A DNA stretch of 43,767 nt from positions 1-43,767 of IMG/VR virus record IMGVR_UViG_3300044635_000932; one strand, given 5' to 3'. The position numbers were made by a program, and so were the translations under genes. Shown one piece after another: positions 16,144 through 22,308 of the stretch. The notes under the pieces were generated by a model, which had not been told where the DNA came from, made no database searches, and saw nothing but the letters and a program-made list of their open reading frames with translations. Position 1 is the first letter of the stretch. Each line of letters begins with the position of its first letter. Source of the stretch: a virus.

Positions 16144-16236
16144 CCCCTATGTCACCTTAGCGACATCCTATTGTACACCCTTATGTTCACCTCTGTGTAC
16201 ATCTCTATGTTCACCCCTATGTACAGGCTAGGGACA
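16144..16236 (-). repeat. Eight tandem 11-12 bp degenerate repeats
   Basis: On the minus strand the units read TGTCCCTAGCC, TGTACATAGGGG, TGAACATAGAGA, TGTACACAGAGG, TGAACATAAGGG, TGTACAATAGGA, TGTCGCTAAGG and TGACATAGGGG, head to tail without spacers. The consensus is TGWACATAGRGG. They lie in the non-coding region upstream of the small terminase. Iterons of a replication origin, a terminase (pac) site, or an operator array are all possible. No protein reading frame explains them. Confidence 0.85.
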
Positions 16237-16280
16237 TCTCCCTTAGCAGCTGTAAGGTAATAAAGGGGGGAGGCGAATGG

Positions 16281-16296
16281 GGGATAAGTTAACAGT
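16281..16296 (-). promoter_or_regulatory. Promoter-like 16-mer, copy 1
   Basis: ACTGTTAACTTATCCC on the minus strand differs at one base from the 16-mer at 24151-24166. Both copies are intergenic and in the same orientation. This copy lies after the strong terminator at 16482-16521 and before the terminase/structural operon, where a late promoter for the phage RNA polymerase would be expected. Confidence 0.5.
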
Positions 16297-16378
16297 TCCC
16301 CGCTTGATTTGCGGTACCCTCGTTACAGAAAAAGGTTCATAGACTTTGTTCGATGCAAGTGTCTTGTAACCTGAGCAC

Positions 16379-16404
16379 AAAAAAAAAAAAAAAAAAAAAA
16401 AAAA
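16379..16404 (-). repeat. Homopolymer tract (26 A on + strand) with adjacent GTAACCT motif
   Basis: Twenty-six A residues preceded on the plus strand by TTGTAACCTGAGCAC. The same arrangement recurs at 16435-16476 (TTGTAACCTCAC then 29 A), so the motif-plus-tract unit is duplicated. On the transcribed strand these are U-tracts downstream of a strong hairpin. Confidence 0.75.
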
Positions 16405-16447
16405 CTTTTAATATATTTGTTTCTTTGAAATTTTTTTGTAACCTCAC

Positions 16448-16479
<32 letters not shown>

Positions 16480-16481
16480 GA

Positions 16482-16521
16482 GAGACCCTATCCAGCACCC
16501 GAAGGCACCGAATAGGGTCTC
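16482..16521 (-). terminator. Strong intrinsic terminator
   Basis: On the minus strand GAGACCCTAT pairs with ATAGGGTCTC, and the inner TCGGTGCC pairs with GGTGCTGG through several G-U pairs around a TTCG tetraloop, giving an 18 bp stem. TCCCC and 29 T follow. It lies eight bases after the stop of the transglutaminase-like gene and ends the middle transcription unit. Confidence 0.88.
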
Positions 16522-16528
16522 ATAGAGA

Positions 16529-16888
16529 TCACTTTGCCATTTCCCACTTACCTGTATCGATATGGCCAAAGCCAATCCAGGTGTAAGATAACAACTGATA
16601 CTCCATTGGTAGTGCGAAGCGGTTGTCCAGTACGTATGTCTGACCTTCGAAGTCAACCAGGAGTACTAGATGGCCACCACCTGTTTCGGTACGACAGAAG
16701 CCGATACGGAGAGCAGACTTAGACCAACCCATCTTGATGAGACGTTCAGCCTTGGCTGTTGCATAACTATCACAATCATCTTCCTTGTCGAGAGTCAGGT
16801 CAATTGGCGTCCAGTCATCACCTATTTCTGTTTCATAAGTGTATTGATTGAATTCACTGTTGACTGCCTTTAGTTCGCTGAACTTCAT
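16529..16888 (-). CDS. Transglutaminase-like cysteine proteinase (BTLCP family)
   Basis: A 119-residue protein with KEDDCDSYATAKAERLIKMG (Cys39), GGGHLVLLVDFEGQTYVLDN (His73 and Asp88). This is the C-H-D triad and pattern of the bacterial transglutaminase-like cysteine proteinase family (DUF920), in which DCEDYA..K...L and HAVL....yvLDN are conserved. The protein is short, about the core domain only, with no signal peptide. It overlaps the upstream lipoprotein gene by ATGA. The target is unknown; a peptidase or amidase role linked to cell envelope or virion maturation is possible. Confidence 0.75.
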   Translation of the reverse strand: MKFSELKAVNSEFNQYTYETEIGDDWTPIDLTLDKEDDCDSYATAKAERLIKMGWSKSALRIGFCRTETGGGHLVLLVDFEGQTYVLDNRFALPMEYQLLSYTWIGFGHIDTGKWEMAK

Positions 16889-17046
16889 TTGGCGACCTCA
16901 GGTTTACATATCTCGAGTTCAGGCCGGTCGTTGCAAAGCTTCTGCCATTGAGCTGGTGCAGGCATTTCTACACCTGAGCCTGTAAGAATTGACGGTTGTG
17001 ATGCACATCCTGATAGTAGAAACACTACCACCAGCAAGTATTTCAC
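16885..17046 (-). CDS. Small lipoprotein 2 (spanin-like)
   Basis: A 53-residue protein beginning MKYLLVVVFLLSGCASQPSI with a GTG start at 17044-17046. The lipobox LSGC places the lipidated Cys at 14, leaving a mature part of 40 residues with CNDRPELEICK. It resembles the adjacent lipoprotein 1 (same signal peptide type and a C-terminal C...C-K ending). The GTG overlaps the upstream stop as GTGA, and its own stop overlaps the next ATG. Size and lipobox fit an outer-membrane spanin subunit (Rz1-like), but no Rz-like partner is seen. Confidence 0.8.
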   Translation of the reverse strand: MKYLLVVVFLLSGCASQPSILTGSGVEMPAPAQWQKLCNDRPELEICKPEVAK

Positions 17047-17174
17047 TTACATGTCCGATCATCTGGCCACTTCTTGCAGTAAGCTTCACGGCCTTCAACA
17101 GGTGGCCCGAAGATTGAATCGATTGTTGCGCAGCCTGATAATAGCACTGCAAGGATGATGAAGTACTTCTTCAT
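17043..17174 (-). CDS. Small lipoprotein 1 (spanin-like)
   Basis: A 43-residue protein, MKKYFIILAVLLSGCATIDS at the start, with lipobox LSGC (Cys15) and mature end CKKWPDDRTCK. The ATG at 17172-17174 has TTAGGAG upstream. It is probably lipidated and anchored in the outer membrane. It forms a tandem pair with lipoprotein 2, likely by duplication. A role in lysis (o-spanin) or as a surface-exclusion lipoprotein are the main options. Confidence 0.8.
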   Translation of the reverse strand: MKKYFIILAVLLSGCATIDSIFGPPVEGREAYCKKWPDDRTCK

Positions 17175-17191
17175 ACACTTACTCCTAAGGG

Positions 17192-17389
17192 TTAATTCCA
17201 GCCTACTCGTTTTGATACAACATGTGGCTCAGGATGTTTATCCCTGAGTTCAATCATGCGTTGCTTGAAGTACTCTCCCGATGCTCCCTGGAAGAGTTCA
17301 GCTCCACAGACAGCGAATCGCCACTTTCGGAGTAACGACTCGTAGTCCAATTCGTCGATCTTAGCTTTTAGTTCTGGAGTGAGATTCAT
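17192..17389 (-). CDS. Conserved small phage protein
   Basis: A 65-residue protein with LDYESLLRKWRFAVCGAELF, QGASGEYFKQRM and SKRVGW near the end. The pattern YE.LL..WR......FQG..G.YF...M...R and SKR.GW is one I recall from small proteins of unknown function in many tailed phages. It starts at an ATG sharing bases with the upstream stop. Function unknown. Confidence 0.78.
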   Translation of the reverse strand: MNLTPELKAKIDELDYESLLRKWRFAVCGAELFQGASGEYFKQRMIELRDKHPEPHVVSKRVGWN

Positions 17390-17625
17390 TAATAATGAAA
17401 TACCTTACCGTCTTTGTCCATGAACCATGCAGCTGACATCCTTCGCATGGAACCATCGAGTGTCATAACCTCGAGTAGCACTCCCGTGTCGCATACAGCG
17501 TGTCGATCTACATCCCACACACGAACCTTCTCTGCGAAGTGCTGCCCCTTGTTACCTGTAGTAGCGTTCCATAGTGGCCGTGGGGTTATCCAATCGTCAG
17601 GCCTGATTGTCTTTGCGCTTGTCAT
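17389..17625 (-). CDS. Small hypothetical protein
   Basis: A 78-residue protein with two aromatic-rich halves: RPDDWITPRPLWNATTGNKG, then VRVWDVDRHAVCDTGVLLEV and WFMDKDGKVFHY at the end. It reads as a small beta-rich domain. No family recognised. Overlaps neighbours on both sides within the same operon. Confidence 0.7.
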   Translation of the reverse strand: MTSAKTIRPDDWITPRPLWNATTGNKGQHFAEKVRVWDVDRHAVCDTGVLLEVMTLDGSMRRMSAAWFMDKDGKVFHY

Positions 17626-17828
17626 CCAATTATCCTCCCCTTCAGTTGTTTTACTTCATCACGCAATGCTGTAGCCTCGATGGTGAGCTGCTTAAGCTGT
17701 GCATCTATTAGCTCAGCGCCTGTCCTCCAGAGGTTACACTGCGTTTCAGCAAGAATGAGTTTCTGCCTCAAGGTCTCCAGCGCTTGTTCTGCTTTTAACC
17801 TTGAGGCTCTCTTTCGAGGACTACTCAC
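17622..17828 (-). CDS. Small coiled-coil protein
   Basis: A 68-residue protein that is almost entirely a predicted helix with heptad-like Leu spacing (LETLRQKLILAETQCNLW and LIDAQLKQLTIEATALRDEV). The N-terminus is basic. Probably oligomeric. No family recognised. Four-base overlaps with both neighbours. Confidence 0.7.
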   Translation of the reverse strand: MSSPRKRASRLKAEQALETLRQKLILAETQCNLWRTGAELIDAQLKQLTIEATALRDEVKQLKGRIIG

Positions 17829-18154
17829 GCTACGCGACCCAATCCAACCTGATGCAGATTGATGTTGTTACGCTGGATCCTGGTATGTTCACGCGGCCTG
17901 GACGGTTGGTATGCAACAACCTGCTGGTCAATCGGGATTTGCGGCTTTATGCCAACACGACGATAATGGCGTGCATCACCACGTTGCGGCTTCTGCTCAT
18001 TGAAACGCTTCGTCAGATGACTGGCGCGGCGCTCCATCTTGAGCTTGTGACGCTTCATCTTCTTCGTCTTATTGACGTCGGCACGATTGCCATTACGGTA
18101 GGTCGCCATTGCGGGCGAACGCTTGTGACGACCTGCTGCTTTACATTCAGCCAT
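17825..18154 (-). CDS. Basic hypothetical protein
   Basis: A 109-residue very basic protein (NKTKKMKRHKLKMERRASHL). It looks partly disordered and could bind nucleic acid. No family recognised. The base composition at third positions matches its neighbours, so it is not obviously imported. Confidence 0.62.
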   Translation of the reverse strand: MAECKAAGRHKRSPAMATYRNGNRADVNKTKKMKRHKLKMERRASHLTKRFNEQKPQRGDARHYRRVGIKPQIPIDQQVVAYQPSRPREHTRIQRNNINLHQVGLGRVA

Positions 18155-18156
18155 GC

Positions 18157-18537
18157 TTACTTCTCCTTTGTATTGGTCTTACGCTTAGTGATAACTTTTC
18201 TTGAGGCATTCGTGACAGGTTTTGTCATCTTAGTCTCCAATTCGACTTTCAGTAGCTTACGTGCCAATGCCTTCGCCTTTCGGGTCTCAACCTCTTGTTC
18301 GACGACCTCTTGCACAGCTTGTGCGGCTGTCTGCTCTGTGATGTTTGTATCGAAGAACTTAACTCTCGGTACCTTCTTCTGATAACGTTGGTGCTTCGAC
18401 TCCTCTGCAGATGCGCGAACCATCGTGTCTACCATAGCAGCAGCTGCGAGAGCGTGCACCGGATTAATACGACCTTTAAGAACACCCATTGTATGGGCGA
18501 ACAGACCGTCTACTACCAACGTCACTTGCTTAGCCAT
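18157..18537 (-). CDS. Hypothetical protein with basic C-terminus
   Basis: A 126-residue protein. The N-terminal half is helical and hydrophobic-moderate (NPVHALAAAAMVDTMVRASA), and the C-terminal half is Lys/Glu-rich with a KRKTNTKEK tail. AGGAG lies seven bases before the second of two adjacent ATG codons (18537), which is chosen. No family recognised. Confidence 0.68.
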   Translation of the reverse strand: MAKQVTLVVDGLFAHTMGVLKGRINPVHALAAAAMVDTMVRASAEESKHQRYQKKVPRVKFFDTNITEQTAAQAVQEVVEQEVETRKAKALARKLLKVELETKMTKPVTNASRKVITKRKTNTKEK

Positions 18538-19163
18538 CATTCGACTCCTATCATTTTGAACAGGTTATCCTCAAGATTTTTGAGGGAATTAAATGATACC
18601 TTATGCTTGATATCATATTTTGGTGTTCTACCTCGTCTGAGCAGAGAGGACCACACACCAATGGTTGCAGGCTTGACACACATCTTTACTGCGATAGCTC
18701 TTTGCAGTCTCAAGATCTCACGTTGTGCGGCTATTAATTCTGGCGACATGTCTCTGAATGGTATTTTAAACTTGTTCGATAGAAATATCTTGATATAGGT
18801 GTCATGAAGGGTTTCGTTATACCTCTTCATTAATCTACGTTGTTCATCACGAGATGCTACTGGCTTTTTCACTCTTCGCATCTTAGTGTACGCTACCTTT
18901 CTGGCAAGAGCACCGCTACTTTTCCTGCAATCATAACAGTGCGACTGACTAACAAACTTATCAATTGGTAATATGCGATTGCAGCCTTTACATAGCCACA
19001 ACCCATCTATTGGTCGTTTCCATTGTGATAGTCTGATAGTGCACTTATTGCAGAAGACGGTATAGTAGCGCGCCTCGTCTTTGCTGGTGCCAGTCTCTCC
19101 TGCTCTTCTGAATTCACTAAAACTCTTGTCCTTCTTACACAGTTTGCAGCGCTTGGTTGGCAT
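18537..19163 (-). CDS. Zinc-finger protein (multiple CxxC)
   Basis: A 208-residue protein with paired Cys motifs: CKLCKKDKSFSEF (7-19), CNKC (38-41), CKGCNRILPIDKF (58-70) and CYDC (76-79). They form at least two zinc ribbons of the K.C..C......F type found in phage HNH/endonuclease VII-like and other DNA-binding proteins. The remaining half is basic and helical and lacks an evident HNH core. Probably a DNA- or RNA-binding accessory protein. Confidence 0.7.
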   Translation of the reverse strand: MPTKRCKLCKKDKSFSEFRRAGETGTSKDEARYYTVFCNKCTIRLSQWKRPIDGLWLCKGCNRILPIDKFVSQSHCYDCRKSSGALARKVAYTKMRRVKKPVASRDEQRRLMKRYNETLHDTYIKIFLSNKFKIPFRDMSPELIAAQREILRLQRAIAVKMCVKPATIGVWSSLLRRGRTPKYDIKHKVSFNSLKNLEDNLFKMIGVE

Positions 19164-19192
19164 CGTTGTCTCCCTTCATTAAGAACATCAAA

Positions 19193-19267
19193 TGGTTCCC
19201 CGTGTCTGGATCAAACAGACGACCTATCGCTTACAAGGCGATTGCTCTATCACTGAGCTAACGGGGA
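19193..19267 (-). tRNA. tRNA-Thr (anticodon UGU)
   Basis: A 75-nt cloverleaf on the minus strand: acceptor TCCCCGT/ACGGGGA, D stem GCTC/GAGC, anticodon stem ATCGC/GCGAT with loop CTTGTAA (anticodon TGT), T stem GTCTG/CAGAC with loop TTTGATC, discriminator A and an encoded CCA end. Confidence 0.93.
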
Positions 19268-19275
19268 ATGGTGCC

Positions 19276-19360
19276 TGGTTCGAGGGACGGGGTTCCAACC
19301 CGCATGCCTTGCGGCGGCGCTGTTTAAGAACGCTGAGTCTAGCAATTTCTCCACCCTCGA
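19276..19360 (-). tRNA. tRNA-Leu (anticodon UAA)
   Basis: An 85-nt class II tRNA on the minus strand: acceptor TCGAGGG/CCCTCGA, D stem GAG/CTC, anticodon stem GCGTT/AGCGC with loop CTTAAAC (anticodon TAA), a long variable arm CGCCGCAAGGCAT, T stem GCGGG/CCCGT with loop TTGGAAC, and an encoded CCA. Confidence 0.92.
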
Positions 19361-19367
19361 TCACATG

Positions 19368-19931
19368 TTAAGAACCGTGTTTTCTGGTTGATCTCGAAAT
19401 ACGATACGGTATCTCCGTGTATGTTTTGGCGTTGAGCATTTGCACAACTGCCTTCCTTGACAGGCCAGAGTCCGCTATTATATCTGCGATAGTCACCTCA
19501 GAGTTGTCGAAATGTACTCTGTAAGCCCTGACCTGCGCAGTATTGAGCGCTGCCATACCATTTCTATGACCTCCAGAAATAGTACTAAGGTGCTCCAGAT
19601 TTATTTCGCGCAGGTCTGCGCTATACGCATGGGAGTTGTTTTCGCTCTCTGTCTTAAGGTTGAGATTATTAGGGTGGTTGTGCAGCTTGTTACCATCCTT
19701 ATGATTCACTAAGTAGCCGGCAGGGATACTTTCATTAACATAGACCATGTAAACCAACCGGTTAACTGCACATGTTCTCCCAAACATACTAATGCGCTTG
19801 TAACCGCCTGTTATAAAACCTATCGCCTTGCCTGTACGATTATTAACTACGTTTCCATCCTCATCGACTGCTATTATTCCGTCGATGACTAGATCCAGGA
19901 AGAAACTATCATTCTCAAGATTGGCTTTCAT
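19368..19931 (-). CDS. HNH homing endonuclease
   Basis: A 187-residue protein with RLVYMVYVNESIPAGYLVNH then KDGNKLHNHPNNLNLKTESE, the HNH core (VNHKDGNK..N...NLE/K). An N-terminal strand region resembles the NUMOD-type lead-in. The C-terminus DIIADSGLSRKAVVQMLNAK looks like a helix-turn-helix DNA-binding segment. It is free-standing and inserted between tRNA-Leu and tRNA-Ile, so it is a likely mobile gene in the tRNA cluster. Related to the HNH protein at 29268-29774. Confidence 0.88.
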   Translation of the reverse strand: MKANLENDSFFLDLVIDGIIAVDEDGNVVNNRTGKAIGFITGGYKRISMFGRTCAVNRLVYMVYVNESIPAGYLVNHKDGNKLHNHPNNLNLKTESENNSHAYSADLREINLEHLSTISGGHRNGMAALNTAQVRAYRVHFDNSEVTIADIIADSGLSRKAVVQMLNAKTYTEIPYRISRSTRKHGS

Positions 19932-19948
19932 TTCTACTCCTAGTTAAA

Positions 19949-20024
19949 TGGTGGCCCCTGTTGGACTCGAACCGACAACCAAAGGATTATGAGTCCTCTG
20001 CTCTAACCATTGAGCTAAAGGGCC
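19949..20024 (-). tRNA. tRNA with CAU anticodon, probably tRNA-Ile2
   Basis: A 76-nt cloverleaf: acceptor GGCCCTT/AGGGGCC, anticodon stem GAGGA/TCCTT with loop CTCATAA (anticodon CAT), T-loop TTCGAGT, encoded CCA. The acceptor and the GACTCATAATC anticodon arm closely resemble bacterial tRNA-Ile2, whose C34 becomes lysidine so that it reads AUA. Elongator Met is the alternative. Confidence 0.9.
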
Positions 20025-20181
20025 TTTACAACCCATATTACACTCAGGGGTGCACAGCCATAGCTCATGCTCCAATCCTCCTGTTTCACTAAGTTAGCAG
20101 GACTCTGTATGCTCAGCAATAGGCCTCCCGAATGTAATACAGGTTGCTGACTTTCACAGTGGCACCGTATCCAGCACCCTG
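20025..20181. other. Non-coding interval after tRNA-Ile
   Basis: No gene of normal length is visible. A 17-codon frame at 20015-20068 has a good AGGAGG site but ends inside the tRNA. Short inverted repeats such as TCCTG/CAGGA occur. Likely the leader of the tRNA transcript. Confidence 0.4.
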
Positions 20182-20313
20182 CTAAAAATCAACAGCTTGC
20201 ACTATCATACCCTTATCATCAGGTAAGTAGTACCGTACGAATTGATGGTTTGATCTCCCATCGCCACCTCTCAGACCCTCGTATGGGGCTGAGCCGTAAA
20301 ACCTTACCTTACA
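20182..20313 (-). CDS. Possible small protein without a normal start codon
   Basis: A minus-strand frame ending in TAG at 20182-20184 reads KVRFYGSAPYEGLRGGDGRS then NHQFVRYYLPDDKGMIVQAV-DF, which looks protein-like. AAGGTAAGG lies at its beginning but no ATG, GTG or TTG follows at a suitable distance, and the frame runs back into the HAD gene. It may be a decayed gene, use an unusual start, or reflect a sequence error. Confidence 0.3.
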   Translation of the reverse strand, partial: CKVRFYGSAPYEGLRGGDGRSNHQFVRYYLPDDKGMIVQAVDF

Positions 20314-20636
20314 GCGTTTCGTGAATCGGTATGACCCTCTGGAAGAGACACACCCCAGATCTGTTCCGCGTCCATAAATACTGACTGCGGATGATCATCA
20401 ATCCAGACATGCGGATGAATACCTAACGCCGTCATGAATTGCTTCTTAGCTGTACGACCCGTATAGAACACATGCTCGTGCCCTACAATGTGCTCGTTGC
20501 TGCCGATACCCTCAGAAGCAAAACGCATCGTAACCATTATTACACGATGGCCTTTACTGATGCAATTGTCCACAAATGTGGTCCACAAGGCGGGGTCTTC
20601 TGTAAATGTTCCGTCGTAATCTAATGCAATGATCAT
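20304..20636 (-). CDS. HAD-like hydrolase
   Basis: A 110-residue protein starting MIIALDYDGTFTEDPALWTT. The DxDGT motif (Asp6, Asp8) is HAD motif I, VIMVTMR carries motif II Thr, and WIDDHPQS resembles the motif IV acidic pair. Minimal capless HAD domain, probably a phosphatase acting on a nucleotide or RNA/DNA end. The ATG at 20636 is chosen over an upstream in-frame ATG because the motif I strand begins here and TAGGG lies upstream. Confidence 0.82.
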   Translation of the reverse strand: MIIALDYDGTFTEDPALWTTFVDNCISKGHRVIMVTMRFASEGIGSNEHIVGHEHVFYTGRTAKKQFMTALGIHPHVWIDDHPQSVFMDAEQIWGVSLPEGHTDSRNAVR

Positions 20637-20641
20637 TTGAT

Positions 20642-20830
20642 TTACCCTAAGTAGTCTGAACTGAGAGCGGCCATAGCATGGCATAACTCTCTGCGTGGAT
20701 TAACTGCCTTTTGATCGATGCTCGTGAGCAAATCACAGAGTGTGATAGCGCCTAGCTCATTTGTGTAGTCCTCTTCCTCGCGTACAAATGCAAGGTAATC
20801 AAGTTCATCCTTACTACATTTCTTACTCAT
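20642..20830 (-). CDS. Small acidic hypothetical protein
   Basis: A 62-residue protein (MSKKCSKDELDYLAFVREEE), helical throughout. GAGGGG lies upstream of the ATG at 20830. Five bases separate it from the HAD gene. It overlaps the end of the upstream Cys-rich gene. No family recognised. Confidence 0.72.
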   Translation of the reverse strand: MSKKCSKDELDYLAFVREEEDYTNELGAITLCDLLTSIDQKAVNPRRELCHAMAALSSDYLG

Positions 20831-20978
20831 TCATGTCCCCTCTGGTGAAAAAGCAAAAATACCCCCTTAAAGCAAATAGATTGGTATCCGCACCCGCGCA
20901 TTGCAGACAACAATCTATTTGTTTCGTATTACACGTATCCCCCTTAGAAGTTTGCGTCGACATATTGTTTGTACTCAT
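20823..20978 (-). CDS. Small Cys-rich protein
   Basis: A 51-residue protein starting MSTNNMSTQTSKGDTCNTKQ, then CCLQCAGADTNLFALRGYFC. Four or five Cys residues suggest a zinc ribbon. The ATG at 20978 has AGGAG eight bases upstream; a longer in-frame start at 21026 has no ribosome site. Its end overlaps the start of the next gene. Confidence 0.6.
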   Translation of the reverse strand: MSTNNMSTQTSKGDTCNTKQIDCCLQCAGADTNLFALRGYFCFFTRGDMNE

Positions 20979-20999
20979 TGGTGTCACTCCTATACGTTT

Positions 21000-21024
21000 A
21001 AAAATAGCCGAATAACGCATCGGC
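21000..21024 (-). terminator. Short intrinsic terminator
   Basis: GCCGA-TGCGTTAT-TCGGC on the minus strand followed by TATTTTT. It lies in the 117-base gap between the 68-residue gene and the Cys-rich gene. The stem is only 5 bp, so termination would be partial. Confidence 0.45.
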
Positions 21025-21095
21025 AAACCGCGTGTGCCTTACACTTGACAACGTATGTCACAAGTAACGTTGCTGCTCCTCAGCTTCCGCTGAGA

Positions 21096-21302
21096 TTACT
21101 TCACAACCTTGTACCGCGCACCTGCGAAGAAATAAGGGAATGCACTCAAGCTACAGAAAGCCTCTCCAATCTCATGCCAACCGTCATATGATACAGACGG
21201 CTTGATATTCTCCTTTTCCACCTCAAAGATAACATCCTTCAAGGTAGGTTTCAGATTGACGAAAGCATCGTCAGCGTGGACATCTGTTATCTTGATTTTC
21301 AT
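21096..21302 (-). CDS. Small hypothetical protein
   Basis: A 68-residue protein, MKIKITDVHADDAFVNLKPT at the start and SAFPYFFAGARYKVVK at the end; strand-rich N-terminal half. AAGG lies upstream. A perfect CTCAGC-GGAA-GCTGAG hairpin (21078-21093) follows the stop. No family recognised. Confidence 0.72.
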   Translation of the reverse strand: MKIKITDVHADDAFVNLKPTLKDVIFEVEKENIKPSVSYDGWHEIGEAFCSLSAFPYFFAGARYKVVK

Positions 21303-21382
21303 CGCTGTTTACCTTGTAGTGCGCATATAGCTGCGCGAGACTGCCGCTCTTTCTCACGCAACTTACGATTACGATAACTCAT
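21299..21382 (-). CDS. Very small basic protein
   Basis: A 27-residue peptide, MSYRNRKLREKERQSRAAIC-ALQGKQR, with an excellent AAAGGGGAG ribosome site and an ATGA overlap with the next gene. The site and the coupling argue that it is translated. It may mainly serve to couple translation. No family recognised. Confidence 0.6.
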   Translation of the reverse strand: MSYRNRKLREKERQSRAAICALQGKQR

Positions 21383-21394
21383 GCGTCTCCCCTT

Positions 21395-21757
21395 TTAAGG
21401 CCTATGATCGGTGTCGCCACCATGCGGTTGATACAAATCGAAACCTCTTGCGAGTGCTACCAGTACGTCGTTCTCCGTGTCGACATCAGTCTCTATTACG
21501 CGCTTGACAACATGCCATGAGTGCCAGCGTCCTTGCGGGAAATGGCTAAAGGGTCGCGCTCGTGTGCCCTTTAGTAAAGTAACCTCACCATTTACTATCC
21601 TGAAGATACGCGTGCTATAGATACGCAATTCACCTGGAGCTACACCACGTGTTATCTTGTGGACAACATTGATGAAGTTAGGTGTGGCATCAGTATGTCG
21701 GATAAGGCATCCAACATTGATCTCCTTATCCACGTGAACAAAACGGTTACTGTTCAT
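21395..21757 (-). CDS. Hypothetical protein, paralogue of 27888-28304
   Basis: A 120-residue protein. GCLIRHTDATPNFINVVHKI and GTRARPFSHFPQGRWHSWHV align with GDLIRATRNSPDFINIVLAV and GQRSRAFRYILGDRGYNDWD of the protein at 27888-28304, in the same order and spacing. The two genes are therefore paralogues. Strand-rich fold, function unknown. The ATG at 21757 has AGGA upstream and overlaps the preceding gene by 11 bases. Confidence 0.75.
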   Translation of the reverse strand: MNSNRFVHVDKEINVGCLIRHTDATPNFINVVHKITRGVAPGELRIYSTRIFRIVNGEVTLLKGTRARPFSHFPQGRWHSWHVVKRVIETDVDTENDVLVALARGFDLYQPHGGDTDHRP

Positions 21758-21953
21758 TGTCATTCCTATGCCTTTCAAGGTATTCGTTGAGATGTGCTAC
21801 GCCCTGATATATTGCAGCCTGTGTTGCTCTGAACTGTGGGTTCAATACAACGAACCCAGCTTTGTAAGCTTCCAATGACAATCCACCGACGATGAAGATA
21901 GGACGCTCTGGAGTGTATTTTGTTACAGTAACACAATCAATGAGCTTCGGCAT
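21747..21953 (-). CDS. Small hypothetical protein
   Basis: A 68-residue protein with RPIFIVGGLSLEAYKAGFVV at residues 14-33 and a helical C-terminus. The ATG at 21953 has AGGAGG six bases upstream; the longer in-frame start has none. No family recognised. Confidence 0.72.
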   Translation of the reverse strand: MPKLIDCVTVTKYTPERPIFIVGGLSLEAYKAGFVVLNPQFRATQAAIYQGVAHLNEYLERHRNDNEQ

Positions 21954-22233
21954 GGTAACCTCCTGACGGCTGATACCTCCATTTGAAGTGACGTATCGTT
22001 TTCCTCGCCTGATCAAATACCGTTTCTTCAAATCGCTCGACCATTTTGTCTCTGTTCTCGCTGGCATGTAGAATGTTCATCAGATGAGTAAACCCTTTTA
22101 CGTGGCGAAAGACATCCTTCTCCCAGATGATGACGTAGTCACCTTCTTTTGTACGACCTAGAATAAGTGACTCCTTGCCAATCTGTTCTTTGCGCTGTGT
22201 CGTGAAACGATTCGTCTTCAAAATCTCCACCAT
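21937..22233 (-). CDS. Hypothetical protein
   Basis: A 98-residue protein with RTKEGDYVIIWEKDVFRHVK and a helical KGFTHLMNILHASENRDKMV. AAGGGAG lies upstream of the ATG. It ends within the next gene's start. No family recognised. Confidence 0.72.
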   Translation of the reverse strand: MVEILKTNRFTTQRKEQIGKESLILGRTKEGDYVIIWEKDVFRHVKGFTHLMNILHASENRDKMVERFEETVFDQARKTIRHFKWRYQPSGGYHAEAH

Positions 22234-22308
22234 ATTATCTCCCTTAGTCGTCGGATGAAACGATTATAGTGCCAGTGCCACAGTTTTGGAAATGCCAGTC
22301 GAAGCAGT

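Noticed and set aside
16144-16236. CRISPR array
   Set aside because: The repeats are 11-12 bp, degenerate and without spacers.
16919-17152. 77-codon minus-strand frame
   Set aside because: It runs in another frame across the two lipoprotein genes, which have signal peptides, lipoboxes, a good ribosome site or stop-start coupling.
20015-20068. 17-codon frame with a strong AGGAGG site
   Set aside because: It ends inside tRNA-Ile; too short and probably chance.
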